21,011 nt of DNA. Origin: Hypsibius dujardini (lineage: Eukaryota; Tardigrada; Eutardigrada; Parachela; Hypsibiidae). Each line of letters opens with the position of its first letter. Within the stretch, counting starts at the first letter, position 1. The DNA lies in contig LRSR01012830.1 in assembly GCA_001579985.1 (NCBI GenBank), forward strand, positions 1-21,011. The letters run 5' to 3'. Below, in pieces: positions 1-9,850 of this stretch. A model generated the notes under the pieces. It made no database searches. It was not told the DNA's origin and saw only the letters and a list, made by a program, of their open reading frames with translations. A program made the position numbers and the translations under genes.

Positions 1-110
1 CCCTAACCCATCAATCAAGCGTTAGATTTCCATAAAACAATTTTAATGCAATTTCAAAGATCGAGCGCCTCGAATCAACAATCAATTGACATTGACAATC
101 AACCAACGGG

Positions 111-234
111 GAATCACCATTGCACAATGACAGCCGACCGATCAATCAATCAACGACGCATCACCATTGCACAATGACAACCGACCGATCAATCAATCAA
201 CCACGCATCACCACTGCACAATGATAATCGATCG
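111..234. repeat. 47 bp tandem repeat, about 2.6 copies
   Basis: Units begin at 111, 158 and 205, each starting with a form of GCATCACCATTGCACAATGA and ending in ATCAATCAATCAAC-type sequence. The third copy is diverged and cut short at about 234. Flanking bases 1-110 are also AATC-rich. This is the same ATCA/AATC sequence family that recurs at 12000-12600, 19741-19909 and 20440-20510. Confidence 0.8.
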
Positions 235-1320
235 ATTCCGGCCTGTCCGTAAACTCTGGCTTTTATTACTTATTCTCTTCGAAAGTTTGGGCTCGTATTA
301 AAAAAGATGCCCCAGCAATTGCAAAAGCTCTGGAATTTGATACCGCGAAGCCATTTAAGAAGTCTCCAACAATTTACTCTATCTTCTCACTCTGGGTAAA
401 ACTCATGCTCATTTCGTTCCAGTTAGCTAGCTCTTTTTAATTTCTGATTCCAAAAACAGTATAAAACATAAGGGAGAAAAACGAATCAATCCTATTTCAA
501 CCACAGAACATGGAGGAAAATGGATTAATTATGGAGGAAAAATGGATACCCTTAGGTCGCCGCAAAATCTGCCCACATAACAATCCGTCGAAACCTTCCC
601 ACAGCAAAACAAAAATGCCAATACGGCAACCACATAAAATACAGATAGTGCGAAGGGCGCAATACTTACGGGAGAAAAGTTTCAGCCGCACGATAGAAAG
701 GAAGATCCTCCAGTCCAACACGGCAGCACCTGCAAAACAATTTGAATGGCAATTTGTTATGTCGCAGAAATTGCTACCATCGTTCGTTAGTCTCACCTTT
801 CGGAAAAACTGTTGAACGCAATGAGAAATTTCCGCAAAAGAACTGCGAGAAAACAATGGCGGGTGATGAAATGAGAGAGCCAAGCCCAGCCGTTGCACGA
901 ATGACTGACAACAACGCAAGAGATTTTGGCGTTGTGGAATTTGAAAGTGATTTGTTTCGCGAACAGTGAGCGTGAACGCGCAGAACGCAAAAAGTCTAAC
1001 TGAGCGAACTCGGCGCTCACTCGAACTGCAAATTTCGAATAGTACAGAACGAGTTCTAACGCTCTGTAATTTGTAATCCTGACGCACTTCTACGCTCATG
1101 CAACCATCATCATTTCATGAATCAATCAAGATAGTGAATAATCAATCAAATCCAGCATTATTTTTTTGTCAATGAAATAAAGGGAATTAACTTTTTCTAC
1201 TGCCCTTTCACTTTTTTTGCTGCAGAATATGAGTCACTCTCATTTTAAAAAAAAAGATCCTTTTTGCCCACATTAATGAAAAAAAAACACGTATGGACAT
1301 CCATCTGCGCCAGTACGATT
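235..1320. other. No supported gene; orphan splice-like signals
   Basis: No recognisable protein. On the minus strand the segment 670-729 (60 nt) is bounded by a good acceptor (TTGTTTTGCAG) and a good donor (GTAAGTATTG). A further donor (GTGAGAC) ends a possible upstream exon at 797, which would leave a 67 nt intron like the short introns of the neighbouring genes. However, joining the long open frame that begins with ATG at 1099 to this segment meets a stop within it, and no other ATG lies between 797 and 1096. Any transcript here would have these segments as untranslated or unidentified exons. A plus-strand open stretch around 250-435 is not recognisable. Confidence 0.25.
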
Positions 1321-1402
1321 ATCTGTTTGTGTCTGTGTCTGTGTCTGCGTTAATGTCTGTTTGTGTCTGTGTCTATGTCTATGTCTGTATGTCTGCATTT
1401 AT
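1321..1402. repeat. TGTCTG/TGTCTA simple sequence
   Basis: Imperfect TGTCTG, TGTTTG and TGTCTA hexamers fill this stretch. The plus-strand short open frame that crosses it is low-complexity Cys/Leu sequence and is not taken as a gene. Confidence 0.75.
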
Positions 1403-2234
1403 CTATTCACGGTTATTCTAATTGCGTTGCGTATCTTGAACAGCTTCCTTTACTGCAGTGATGATCTGCTTATCAACTGGCGAGAAAGTGGCATAAAACC
1501 ATTTAGCGAGACTGTAAAACCATCAAGTAACGCCGCAAAACTTGCGATATGATGTGGGGTAGTGAGATTTACGGCCTGTACTGGGCGGTGTCCTTCCGCG
1601 TTCCTAGTGCCTCAAATAACCGCACTTAGTCACAGTCTACGCGCCTGGGTAATGTTATGATGGCTTCGCTCTGGTGCTCTGGTAAATTGTTTGGATTAAA
1701 AAAATTTTGCACTGCAGATGTGTCGAAAAGTGCGAAATTTCTGCCGATTACCGAAAAAAGAAAAAGTGTTTGGAAAACACTTTACAGTTCTTATAAAGTA
1801 GCAGTAGGTTATCGGTGGCACGCAGGCAGGGAGGCGGGAACAGCTAAAACGGAGGCACGGTCTAAAATTTTTGTGAAGTTGTGGGAGGAAGTTATGACGT
1901 GACATTTATGAAGTTTGTCACATATAAATGTTAAATTAAAATTAGTTAAATGAATTATGATTTATAATCAAAATAGTGATAGAATAACAAAAGAAGAAAA
2001 CAAGGATACGCAGTCAGTGATGCTAAAGAGCTAGCGCTAGTAGTGCCATCTGTGGGACACGTAGATTCGAACACCGACTTTGTCAACAATAACATCAGCT
2101 AATTTGAAAAGTTGAAAAGAAATTTCAGGTTTTGCCAGACATACATGACAGACAGACATAATGAACACGATTAATAGAGCAGATTGCATTTTATACACGA
2201 GAAACTTTTTCCTGTCATTAAAGTTCCGCGCGTT
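1403..2234. other. Intergenic / 3' flank of syndapin, nothing recognised
   Basis: AT-rich sequence downstream of the syndapin stop. No open frame with recognisable protein content was seen. I looked for a minus-strand AATAAA or ATTAAA signal between 1561 and 2234 and did not find one, so the 3' end of the syndapin transcript is not located. Confidence 0.4.
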
Positions 2235-2608
2235 TCATTGTCCAGGAACATCTTTCACGTATGATGCCGGAAAGAGACCAACCTGCAGCACAAGAAAAAG
2301 TGTAAGTCCAGGAAAACCAGTCTTCTTTGTTTCATTCCACCTTACCCGCCCGTGCAGACGGCCTTTACACCAGCCTTGGTCGTCCTGGTCTTCCAATTTC
2401 TCAAAAATATCTCCCCGGTTAAACGTCAGTTCGTCCTCTTCAAGGGCTTCGTAATCGTACATGGCTCGGACTGGTATGCCTGGGTCTCCCGTATCGGCTA
2501 AACTATGAAGGTCGTCGTCCCAGTCGTCTTCGGGGAAAGGACTTGGCACGGATGACTGCGGCTGTGACGAGCTAGAAACTAAGACACAGAAAGCTCTTTA
2601 TTCACAAC

Positions 2609-2649
<41 letters not shown>

Positions 2650-3443
2650 ATGTCTGTCTGTTTGTATGCGTGAATGCCTGTCTGAGGAGTTGCGTGCACG
2701 ACCACCTGCTTGTCTGCCTGCTCATCAGCGTAGGTGTCGGGTACATACTTGACTGAGTAATTTGAAGAGGTGCGATTTTAGTTACAACGACCGCTTGATG
2801 GCCTGCCGGGGCTACCGTCGCCTTAGTTGTCGTGGGACTCGTGCTGGGAACCACATCGTCGTCCGTAATTTTATATTGTACACCCGTCAACGCTACTCCA
2901 TCCCCGGCGCCTCCGGCCAATGCCTTGCTGTTTTTCTTGTTGGAAATGTTCTTAAACTTTTCCGGTTGAAACTCCTCGAAGACTGGCCAGTTCATCGTCA
3001 TGTCAATGCCGGAAGTCTTTGACCACCACCGCAGATCCTTTGACAAGCGGAGAAAACCGCCATCGTTTAGTACAATTGCTCATGAACTTCAAGTATAATC
3101 CGACCTGTGTCTCTCTAAGGCATGCTCATACCTTATTGGGATCCGTAGAGTCCACCGTTGAGTAGAATTCATTATAAATATCACGGAGTACTTCGTCGCG
3201 AGATATGTCCAGACAACGATGAAGACTCTTGAGTTGGTCTTTGAAAAATGTTAGGCGCTGGCGTTCCATTTCAGAGCACTTGTCGTAGACGTCCCCCATG
3301 TCCTCCATGTACCTACAAAAAGATTTTTTCACATTGTTGGCTTGCTGCTGGACTTTGTTTATGACGACACGGACGCATCCAGACAACAGAATCAGGCACT
3401 CAGACATCTGTGTCTGTCTATCTGTCTATCTGCCTGCCTGTCA

Positions 3444-3483
<40 letters not shown>

Positions 3484-4326
3484 GGACTTTCTGAACTGTT
3501 CAGGACGGCACGGACCCATCCAGGCACACAGAATCAGGCACACAGAATCAGGCACACAGACATCTGTTTTGCTAGAAACAGTGCTATATTGGGAAAATAC
3601 AAACGATAGAATCTGGCATACAGACAAGGGCCCTGCGAGACGCAGACATTTACATGTACAGACGGCAGATTAAGACAGACAGACAGAAATCCTGATGCAA
3701 CTAGAGTCACAGGCAATAGAGACTGAAGCTTCCAATACAATAAGAAAGACAGGCACGAACATAAGCACAGACAAACATAAACACAGACAATAGTCATACT
3801 TGGCATTATATTCGTTGATGTCTCGCAGTGTCTTCTCATATTTTTCCCGCAGCAGTTGCTTCGCCTCAGATATCTTCCCCACCTCCTCCTCGATCTTCTT
3901 CTTCTGATCCACCGACAGAGACGTGTCCTTCACTGAGTTCTTCTCCCGCAACGCCGCAGACCGCTCCTTCTGACACGCCGCATGGTAGTCCTGCTTGGCT
4001 CTCTGCACGTCCCGCAACTTCTTCTCCCACGGTTTCTGCGCCTTCTTAAAGGCATCATCCATCTCCTTTTTTTCCTTAAAGTCACGAATCAACGTCTTGT
4101 GGAAGTTGTCCTTCTGCCACTGCCGGACCGCGCTGACCACATCGTTGTCCATTTGTTCCTTCATTCTGATGTGGATGAGGGCGAGCCGGTCCGCCTCGTT
4201 GAGGGTCGACTTCCAGGCGGCGGCACATGTCCCATACTGTGTAATCAATAAATGTGAGTTTTAAGCAATCCCTTTCCAATGTTATCTCTGTCTATATAAT
4301 TATATCATACAATCATCTGTATGTCC

Positions 4327-4385
<59 letters not shown>

Positions 4386-5582
4386 GGTCTGTCTGTCTGT
4401 CTGTCTATATATATACTATACAATGGGCATTAGTTTGTCGTGCTGACCTCGGGACCCTTGTCGATGGTGGTGTTCCATTTCTTCGACCATGACCGCAGGG
4501 TCGAAGCGTATTTTGCTTCAATTTCGCCTCTGCGAAAAAAAATGCAACTTTTACTTGAACTTTTACCTAGATTAAAGTTTTTTTACTAGCTTTAGTTTTT
4601 TAGTTTACTCAGCTTACATTTTTAGAATAGCTTTTTTCAGTCAGTTAACAAAGAGCTTCTTAGAATTTTAGTTTCTTTCGCCTCTTAAATGCTTTAGTTT
4701 AGCTTAACTTAGTTTTAGTCGAAATTAATTGGTTTTTTTTATTTTTTTTTAGTTTATCCCTCATATATTTTTGGCAATTAAAAATGTTATTTTAATTTTT
4801 ACGTCCAATGAAAAAATTAACAAGTCAAAAAACGAGCTGTTAAAATTCTTACTTTAGTTTTAATTTACTTTGTAAACGTAGTTTAAGTTTTGCCTTCCCT
4901 GCTATGTTTCATGAAATTACTTGTACGGTTATGTACTTTGGCATTATCATGTGAATTATTGTCTGCAATCGATTTTGTGAGGCAAAAAGACAACATTTAC
5001 ACTGGCATCGAATCCGGTTTCTTGCCGCCAATTTTCTTTTTCTTTACGTACACTATTATTATACTGCAACAGACATGCCGGTAATGCCTGTAAGAATGTC
5101 TGTAAATATGCCTGTTAAAGTGTCTGCAACAATGCCTATAAGAATGTCTGTAAATATGTCTGTAAAAGTGTCTGCAGCCTTGTCTGTAAGAATGTCTGTA
5201 ACTATGCCTGTTAAAGTGTCTGCAGCATTGTCTGTAGTCAATGTCTGTAACTATGCCTGTTAAAGTGTCTGCAGCATTGTCTGTAAGAATGTCTGTAACT
5301 ATGCCTGTTAAAGTGTCTGCAACAATGCCTATAAGAATGTCTGTAACTATGCCTGTAAAAGTGTCTGCAGCATTGTCTGTAAGAATGTCTGGAACACGTT
5401 TTCCTGCCGAAATTTGATTAAGGCACAAACTCTTCCATTTCTCACCTCTCCTGGATGAGTTGGACAAGTTCATTACACAGCGTATACGCGTCGGTAATCC
5501 GTTTGGTAGTGCGCTTATAATTCCCCGGCTCCCAGAAGCAGTCCGAATCGGCCTGATACTCCTGCTCACAGTCTCCAGACAT
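2235..5582 (-). CDS. PACSIN: Syndapin/PACSIN, F-BAR and SH3 protein, 7 exons
   Basis: Coding exons on the minus strand: 5446-5582, 4448-4529, 3800-4236, 3132-3312, 2749-3037, 2346-2578, 2235-2282 (1407 nt, 468 aa). All six junctions are GT-AG and phases agree. Residues ~10-285 form an F-BAR domain: the FWEPGNYKRT start, ...KGPEYGTC..., the long helical lysine/glutamate-rich exon 3, RYMEDM-like YMEDMGDVYD, ERQRLTFFKD and DLRWWSKTSGIDMTMNWP are PACSIN signatures. A Ser/Thr-rich linker follows (~300-405), then a C-terminal SH3 domain (411-466: AMYDYEA, DELTF, DQGWCKGRL, GLFPASYV). The family bends membranes and links dynamin and N-WASP to endocytic sites and actin at the plasma membrane; that role is inferred from the family. 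I see no NPF motif for EHD binding in the linker. Length fits animal PACSINs. For exon 6 the acceptor after TTAG (exon start 2578) is required by phase rather than the nearer CTAG at 2572-2574. Confidence 0.95.
2610..2661. repeat. (TGTC)n tract in syndapin intron 5
   Basis: Near-perfect TGTC tetranucleotide repeats lie inside the intron 2579-2748. In the sense of the transcript they read GACA/CAGA. Confidence 0.9.
3406..3790. repeat. Opposed TGTC and GACA tracts in syndapin intron 3
   Basis: Intron 3313-3799 carries a TGTC array at 3406-3485 and, after about 180 bp, GACA-type repeats at 3666-3790 in the opposite orientation. Between them AGGCACACAGAATC is repeated at about 3528-3565. The two arms could pair in RNA or DNA. 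Confidence 0.8.
4317..4406. repeat. (TGTC)n tract in syndapin intron 2
   Basis: An almost pure TGTC array of about 90 bp with one TCGGTC interruption, followed by TATATATA. It lies in intron 4237-4447. Confidence 0.9.
5085..5391. repeat. Hierarchical minisatellite: 12 bp monomers in 48 bp units
   Basis: Intron 1 of syndapin (4530-5445) contains about 25 monomers of 12 bp, mostly TGTCTG- or TGCCTG-initial, in a repeating order of four types (..TAAGAA, ..TAACTA/TAAATA, ..TTAAAG, ..GCAGCAT/GCAACAA). Units of four start at 5085, 5133, 5181, 5229, 5278, 5326 and 5374. The 5229 unit is 49 bp because its first monomer is 13 bp. Confidence 0.9.
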
Positions 5583-6025
5583 TTCCAACCGCGAAGGGTG
5601 GAGGCCCCTTCACGAACCGGACGTCTCTACACCAGCTAACCAACGAAAGAGCGGATAACCTTGCGAGTGAGAGAAAAGAAGGAATAAATTAATCCGAATT
5701 AAGGCATGAGACACCATGCCAAAAGATAAACGCGATTAATTCATTAATTAATTAAGTCAAACATCAGGCCACATCCAGGCAAGGGGCAGATATGATAAGG
5801 TTGTTAAGCGACCCGCACTCGAACGAAAATAACTTTAGAAACACATTTATTTTACTTCTAGATGATTGATCCAGCTACTGTCTCAGTCAGACATGATGTG
5901 TCTCAGACATGATGTATCTCAGGCATGGTGGGTGGTACCGCCGGTATATACACGTCGTATGGTAATCGTATGTCCACGCGCTTAGCAAAATCAATGGGCA
6001 TTAAACATTGGGCCGAAGGACGTTT

Positions 6026-6077
<52 letters not shown>

Positions 6078-6473
6078 TTGTGACAGGTATAGTGCCAGCC
6101 AACCGACAGACGGTGCGAGTGAAGGTTGTTGGTCGATCGAGAGCGGAGGGCCCCACCGTCGTCTGTTTGTTTGCTTTACAGCGCCAGGGTGCGCTACACC
6201 TTTTCGGCACCACAGTACAGTCAGACAGTCAGACAGACAGTGTGCTTCCGTTCAGTCATATCCGATATGGCGGTAAAGTGGGTCGCCAAACTCTTTTCTC
6301 TCACTCCTCCGTCCATCCGTTGATTACACAGGCAGTAGCCGTGTAGAACATGTACATCGGATATGAATTGGTTTCTTGTAGCGTGGAAAATCTGCGCGCG
6401 CACAGTCAATGTGTCTGTGTCTGTCTTTGTCTGTACGTCTTTTCTGTCTGTCTGTGTTGTCTGTGTAGGATGA
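5583..6473. other. Upstream flank of syndapin, no gene
   Basis: No open frame with recognisable protein. It must hold the syndapin promoter and 5' leader, but no TATA box or other clear core element was recognised. Contents include three variants of CTCAGACATGATGT (5880-5930), a (CT)n tract and mixed TGTCTG sequence around 6405-6468. Confidence 0.5.
6029..6073. repeat. (CT)n dinucleotide tract
   Basis: About 22 uninterrupted CT dinucleotides. On the minus strand it reads GAGAGA, a GAGA-type tract about 450 bp upstream of the syndapin start codon. A promoter role is possible but unproven. Confidence 0.9.
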
Positions 6474-6681
6474 ATGATGTCCGGTCAATTGCTGGCGCCG
6501 GAGGAGATTGTGCTGCTGGTCACGAACTGCTTCCCACGGACGCCTTTGACTTTCTGTGCCGAAAACAATCGACCCATTATGAATGGCGCCCCCGTCGGTA
6601 TAAGATAATTGCAGACAGACACCAGTAGCAAAAAAGAGAATGTAAATCAAATAAATAGTCAAACAGACAGACAAAGCGACC

Positions 6682-6717
<36 letters not shown>

Positions 6718-6968
6718 GGCAGGCAGACAGACAGGCAGACAGGCAGGCAGGCAGGCAGGCAGGCAGACAGACAGGCAGACAGGCAGGCAGACAGACAGAC
6801 AAACAGATGATGTTCGGTCAATTGCTGATGCCGGAGGAGTATGTGGTGGTCACGAACTGCTTCCCACGGACGCCTTTTGACTTTCTGTGCCGAAAACGAT
6901 CGGCCCATTATGATTGATGGAAAAAAATTGCAGACCGACACCATTAGCAAAAAGAGAATGTAAATCAG
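6474..6968. repeat. About 170 bp sequence duplicated around a CAGA/CAGG array
   Basis: Copy 1 (6474-6650) and copy 2 (6807-6968) both begin ATGATGT and share GGTCAATTGCTG, the block CACGAACTGCTTCCCACGGA, TTTCTGTGCCGAAAAC and AAAGAGAATGTAAATCA. Copy 2 has small insertions and loses about 15 bp near 6918. Between them, 6651-6806 is mostly CAGA then CAGG tetranucleotides. Copy 1 has a 44-codon plus-strand frame from 6474 that is disrupted in copy 2, so I do not call a gene. Confidence 0.85.
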
Positions 6969-7267
6969 ACAATCACAATCATGTTTAGATCTGGCAGGTT
7001 AAATTATGATGCAGAGAAAGCTGGTGTGTTTGATTTCGACGAGACACACAGTGTGGGCGGTCGGTGGTAGTACAAAGTAGTAATTCAAATTGGGGATTTG
7101 ATTGAAAGAAAACAATGGTAAAAAATTTAGAAAAAATCAACGATGTTTTTGGTGTGTATTTGTGAAGTGGCCCATAGTAACTGCAGTAGGAAATCATGAC
7201 TGGAGAGAGCGTACGAGGCCCGACCAACATATCGGCTTGCACCAAGACAAGGAGTTTGAACAGTTGG
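6969..7267. other. 3' flank of STARD3, nothing recognised
   Basis: Short AT-rich stretch between the duplicated element and the STARD3 stop codon. No minus-strand AATAAA signal was found near the stop, so the transcript end is not defined. Confidence 0.4.
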
Positions 7268-8768
7268 TCAGGAGGAAGAAGGAGCACCAGGAGCAGTAGC
7301 GCCGCCTTGTGGGCTGTACTTCTTCTGGAGGCTTTTGATCAAGTCGAAGAGGACGGTCGACAAGGCCTGGTCGACAATCGACTGTGGGATCCAACCCTGT
7401 AGTCGGAAGTACGGGAGTTGAGAGGCAAACAGAGAAACAGGCAGACAGGAAGAAGAGAAGCAGACAAACATGCAGATAAAATAAAAATGCAAACAGACAG
7501 ACAAGGAGGCAAGTAGGCAGACAGACAGACAAGGAGGCAGGCAGGCAGGCAGGAAGGCAGACAGATAGACAGACAGACAGACAGACAGGGAGAGAGGGAG
7601 GCAGGGAGGCAGGCAGACAGGGAGGTAGGGAGGCAAACAAGCAGACAGACAGACAGGCAGGGAGGCAGGAAGGCAGGCAGACAGGGAGGTAGGGAGGCAA
7701 ACAAGCAGACAGGCAGGGAGACAGGGAGGCAAACAAGCAGACAGGCAGGGAGGCAGGGAGGCAGAAGGCAGGCAGACAGGGAGGTAGGGAGGCAAACAAG
7801 CAGACAGACAGACAGACAGGGAGGCAGACATGCAGACAGACAGACAGACAAAGAGGCAGGGAGGCAGACATGCAGTCATGCAAACAGAGAGACAGACAGA
7901 GAGACAGAGAGACAAGCAGATGAATTGACCAACTGTCAGATAGACGAACAGGCAGATACTTAGACCGACTGTCTGACAGATAGAACGAAAAAGAAACAGC
8001 CAGAAGTCAAAGGGGTAGATGAGTAGGCAAACAGACAACAGATAATAATAAATCAAGCTGGCATATTATTACTTTGAGATCCGTATTGAGCACAGAGGTG
8101 AACAGCGATCGCTCCTCGCCGTCTGGTCCTGGCGGCATAGCCTCAATAATCCAGGCATTCGGACCATTGACTCCTCTGAAAAAAGCAACGAGCATAAGTG
8201 GATAATCTACAATTGGATACACAGTTATGACGAAATTTAGTTTACTCATAAAACAGTTTTAGTCACTAATAAATCAAGTTTTAATCATTTTCATCGACTA
8301 ACTAGAGCAATTCATTTGCATTTGCATAAATGATTTTCACTGCATAAAAGCCACAAAACAATACTTGTTAAAGCCAAATCATACCTGACGAATTCACTCA
8401 AAACGGGCTTTCGAACATGCTCACAGCCCATCGAAGCAATCACATATTTGATCGTGCCCTCCGACTCCGAGACCGTTTTCTCGTAACACCGCACGTCCAG
8501 GAAATCCCGACCACTCACCATCCCACCGGCCTGGTCATTCACACAGACGTAGCAGATATCCGTATGGTCATCCAAGACATCCACCCTCTAGGGCGAAATA
8601 ACACTTTATGAAAGCCCACAAGCAGGACAGGCAGACAGACAGGCAGGCAGGCAAACAGGCAGACAGACAGGCAGGCAGACAAACAGACAGGCAGGCAGAC
8701 AGACAAGCAGACAAATAGACAGACAGACAGACAGGTAGGCAGGCAGGCAGGCAGGCAGGCAGACAGGC

Positions 8769-8805
<37 letters not shown>

Positions 8806-9793
8806 GGCAGAGCAATAGGTAGATAGAAGCACCTCGCTATGGGCAACGGACGAATTCCATTTAGGCAGGTCTTTCACACGCAGGTAGATATCAGCAAACA
8901 AGTCGGCGGTTGACGCGTGAATAATCCCCTGAATCTTAAAGACCTTCCCGAAGCGTTTATCGTGGATGGAGTAGACGTGGCTATCATTTTTCCCTTGCTT
9001 CTCCAGCTTCCATCCCGATCGCGCCAGCAGCCCGTTGATGACAAGCAGACTGGACTGTCCGCGTTCTAGGAGCAGTTTCTTCTGCGAAAAGTACACCATC
9101 CCCATGAAAGCAGCATAGCAAAACACGCCCCTCACAAAATTAGTTTCCTATTTGTGGATATGATAATGTATCATACACAGTAGTCAGAGCCTGCCAGAGA
9201 ATTGCAAACCATACACGGTAATTGTATTTACCGAGCTGCAATAGGACACGCGGCCATAACTGCGCTGCTGACAAATACAAACTTGCCTGGTCTGTTGTCA
9301 AGGGTGATGGAACGATGGGAGCCGGGACATCGACTACTGTCTGCTTTCGCGGCAATACTTGGACATCGCCGGCTAGTGATCCTATGATTCAAAATATTGC
9401 AAGTAGGTTTCAGAAAGGCCTAACTCAATCCATCCAGACAGGTATTCAGACATATAGACAGACGGGCAGACAGAGAGACATACAGCACTTTATACAACCA
9501 GACAGACACACAGACACACAGACAACTAAGTAAGTCGACAGAAAGCCCGTTAAGCAAAGAGGCAGCGAGGGAGACAAACAGAGAGACATGCATATAGACA
9601 GACACACAGGCATATAGACAGACACACAAGCAGATTGACAGGCATATAGCCATACAGCCATACAGACAGACATACAGACATACAGGTGTGCAGATAGGCA
9701 TACAGGCACATAGGCATAGAGACAAACAGTGAGGGAGGCAAAGGCAGAGAGACAACGACAGGCAGGCAGTCAGTCAGTCAGATGCACAGACCA

Positions 9794-9850
<57 letters not shown>

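Noticed and set aside
510-969. Plus-strand open frames starting at 510 and 742
   Set aside because: No recognisable domain, no supporting splice pattern on the plus strand, and they overlap better minus-strand splice signals.
2040-2090. tRNA B-box-like GATTCGAAC
   Set aside because: No A box at the right distance upstream and no acceptor stem pairing. The GTTCGAA sequences at about 12982 and 13199 fail the same test.
6474-6609. 44-codon plus-strand frame beginning at the duplicated ATGATGT
   Set aside because: The frame is not preserved in the second copy (a 1 bp insertion shifts it), so there is no sign of coding constraint.
7194-8056. Minus-strand open frames of up to 262 aa rich in SVCLPACLP repeats
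   Set aside because: They are translations of the CAGA/CAGG arrays in the last STARD3 intron; a 4 bp repeat with no stop in any frame gives long open frames. The end of one frame is the real last STARD3 exon. Similar Cys/Leu frames at 8539-8846, 9420-9755, 11156-11350, 18063-18299 and 18491-19090 were rejected for the same reason.
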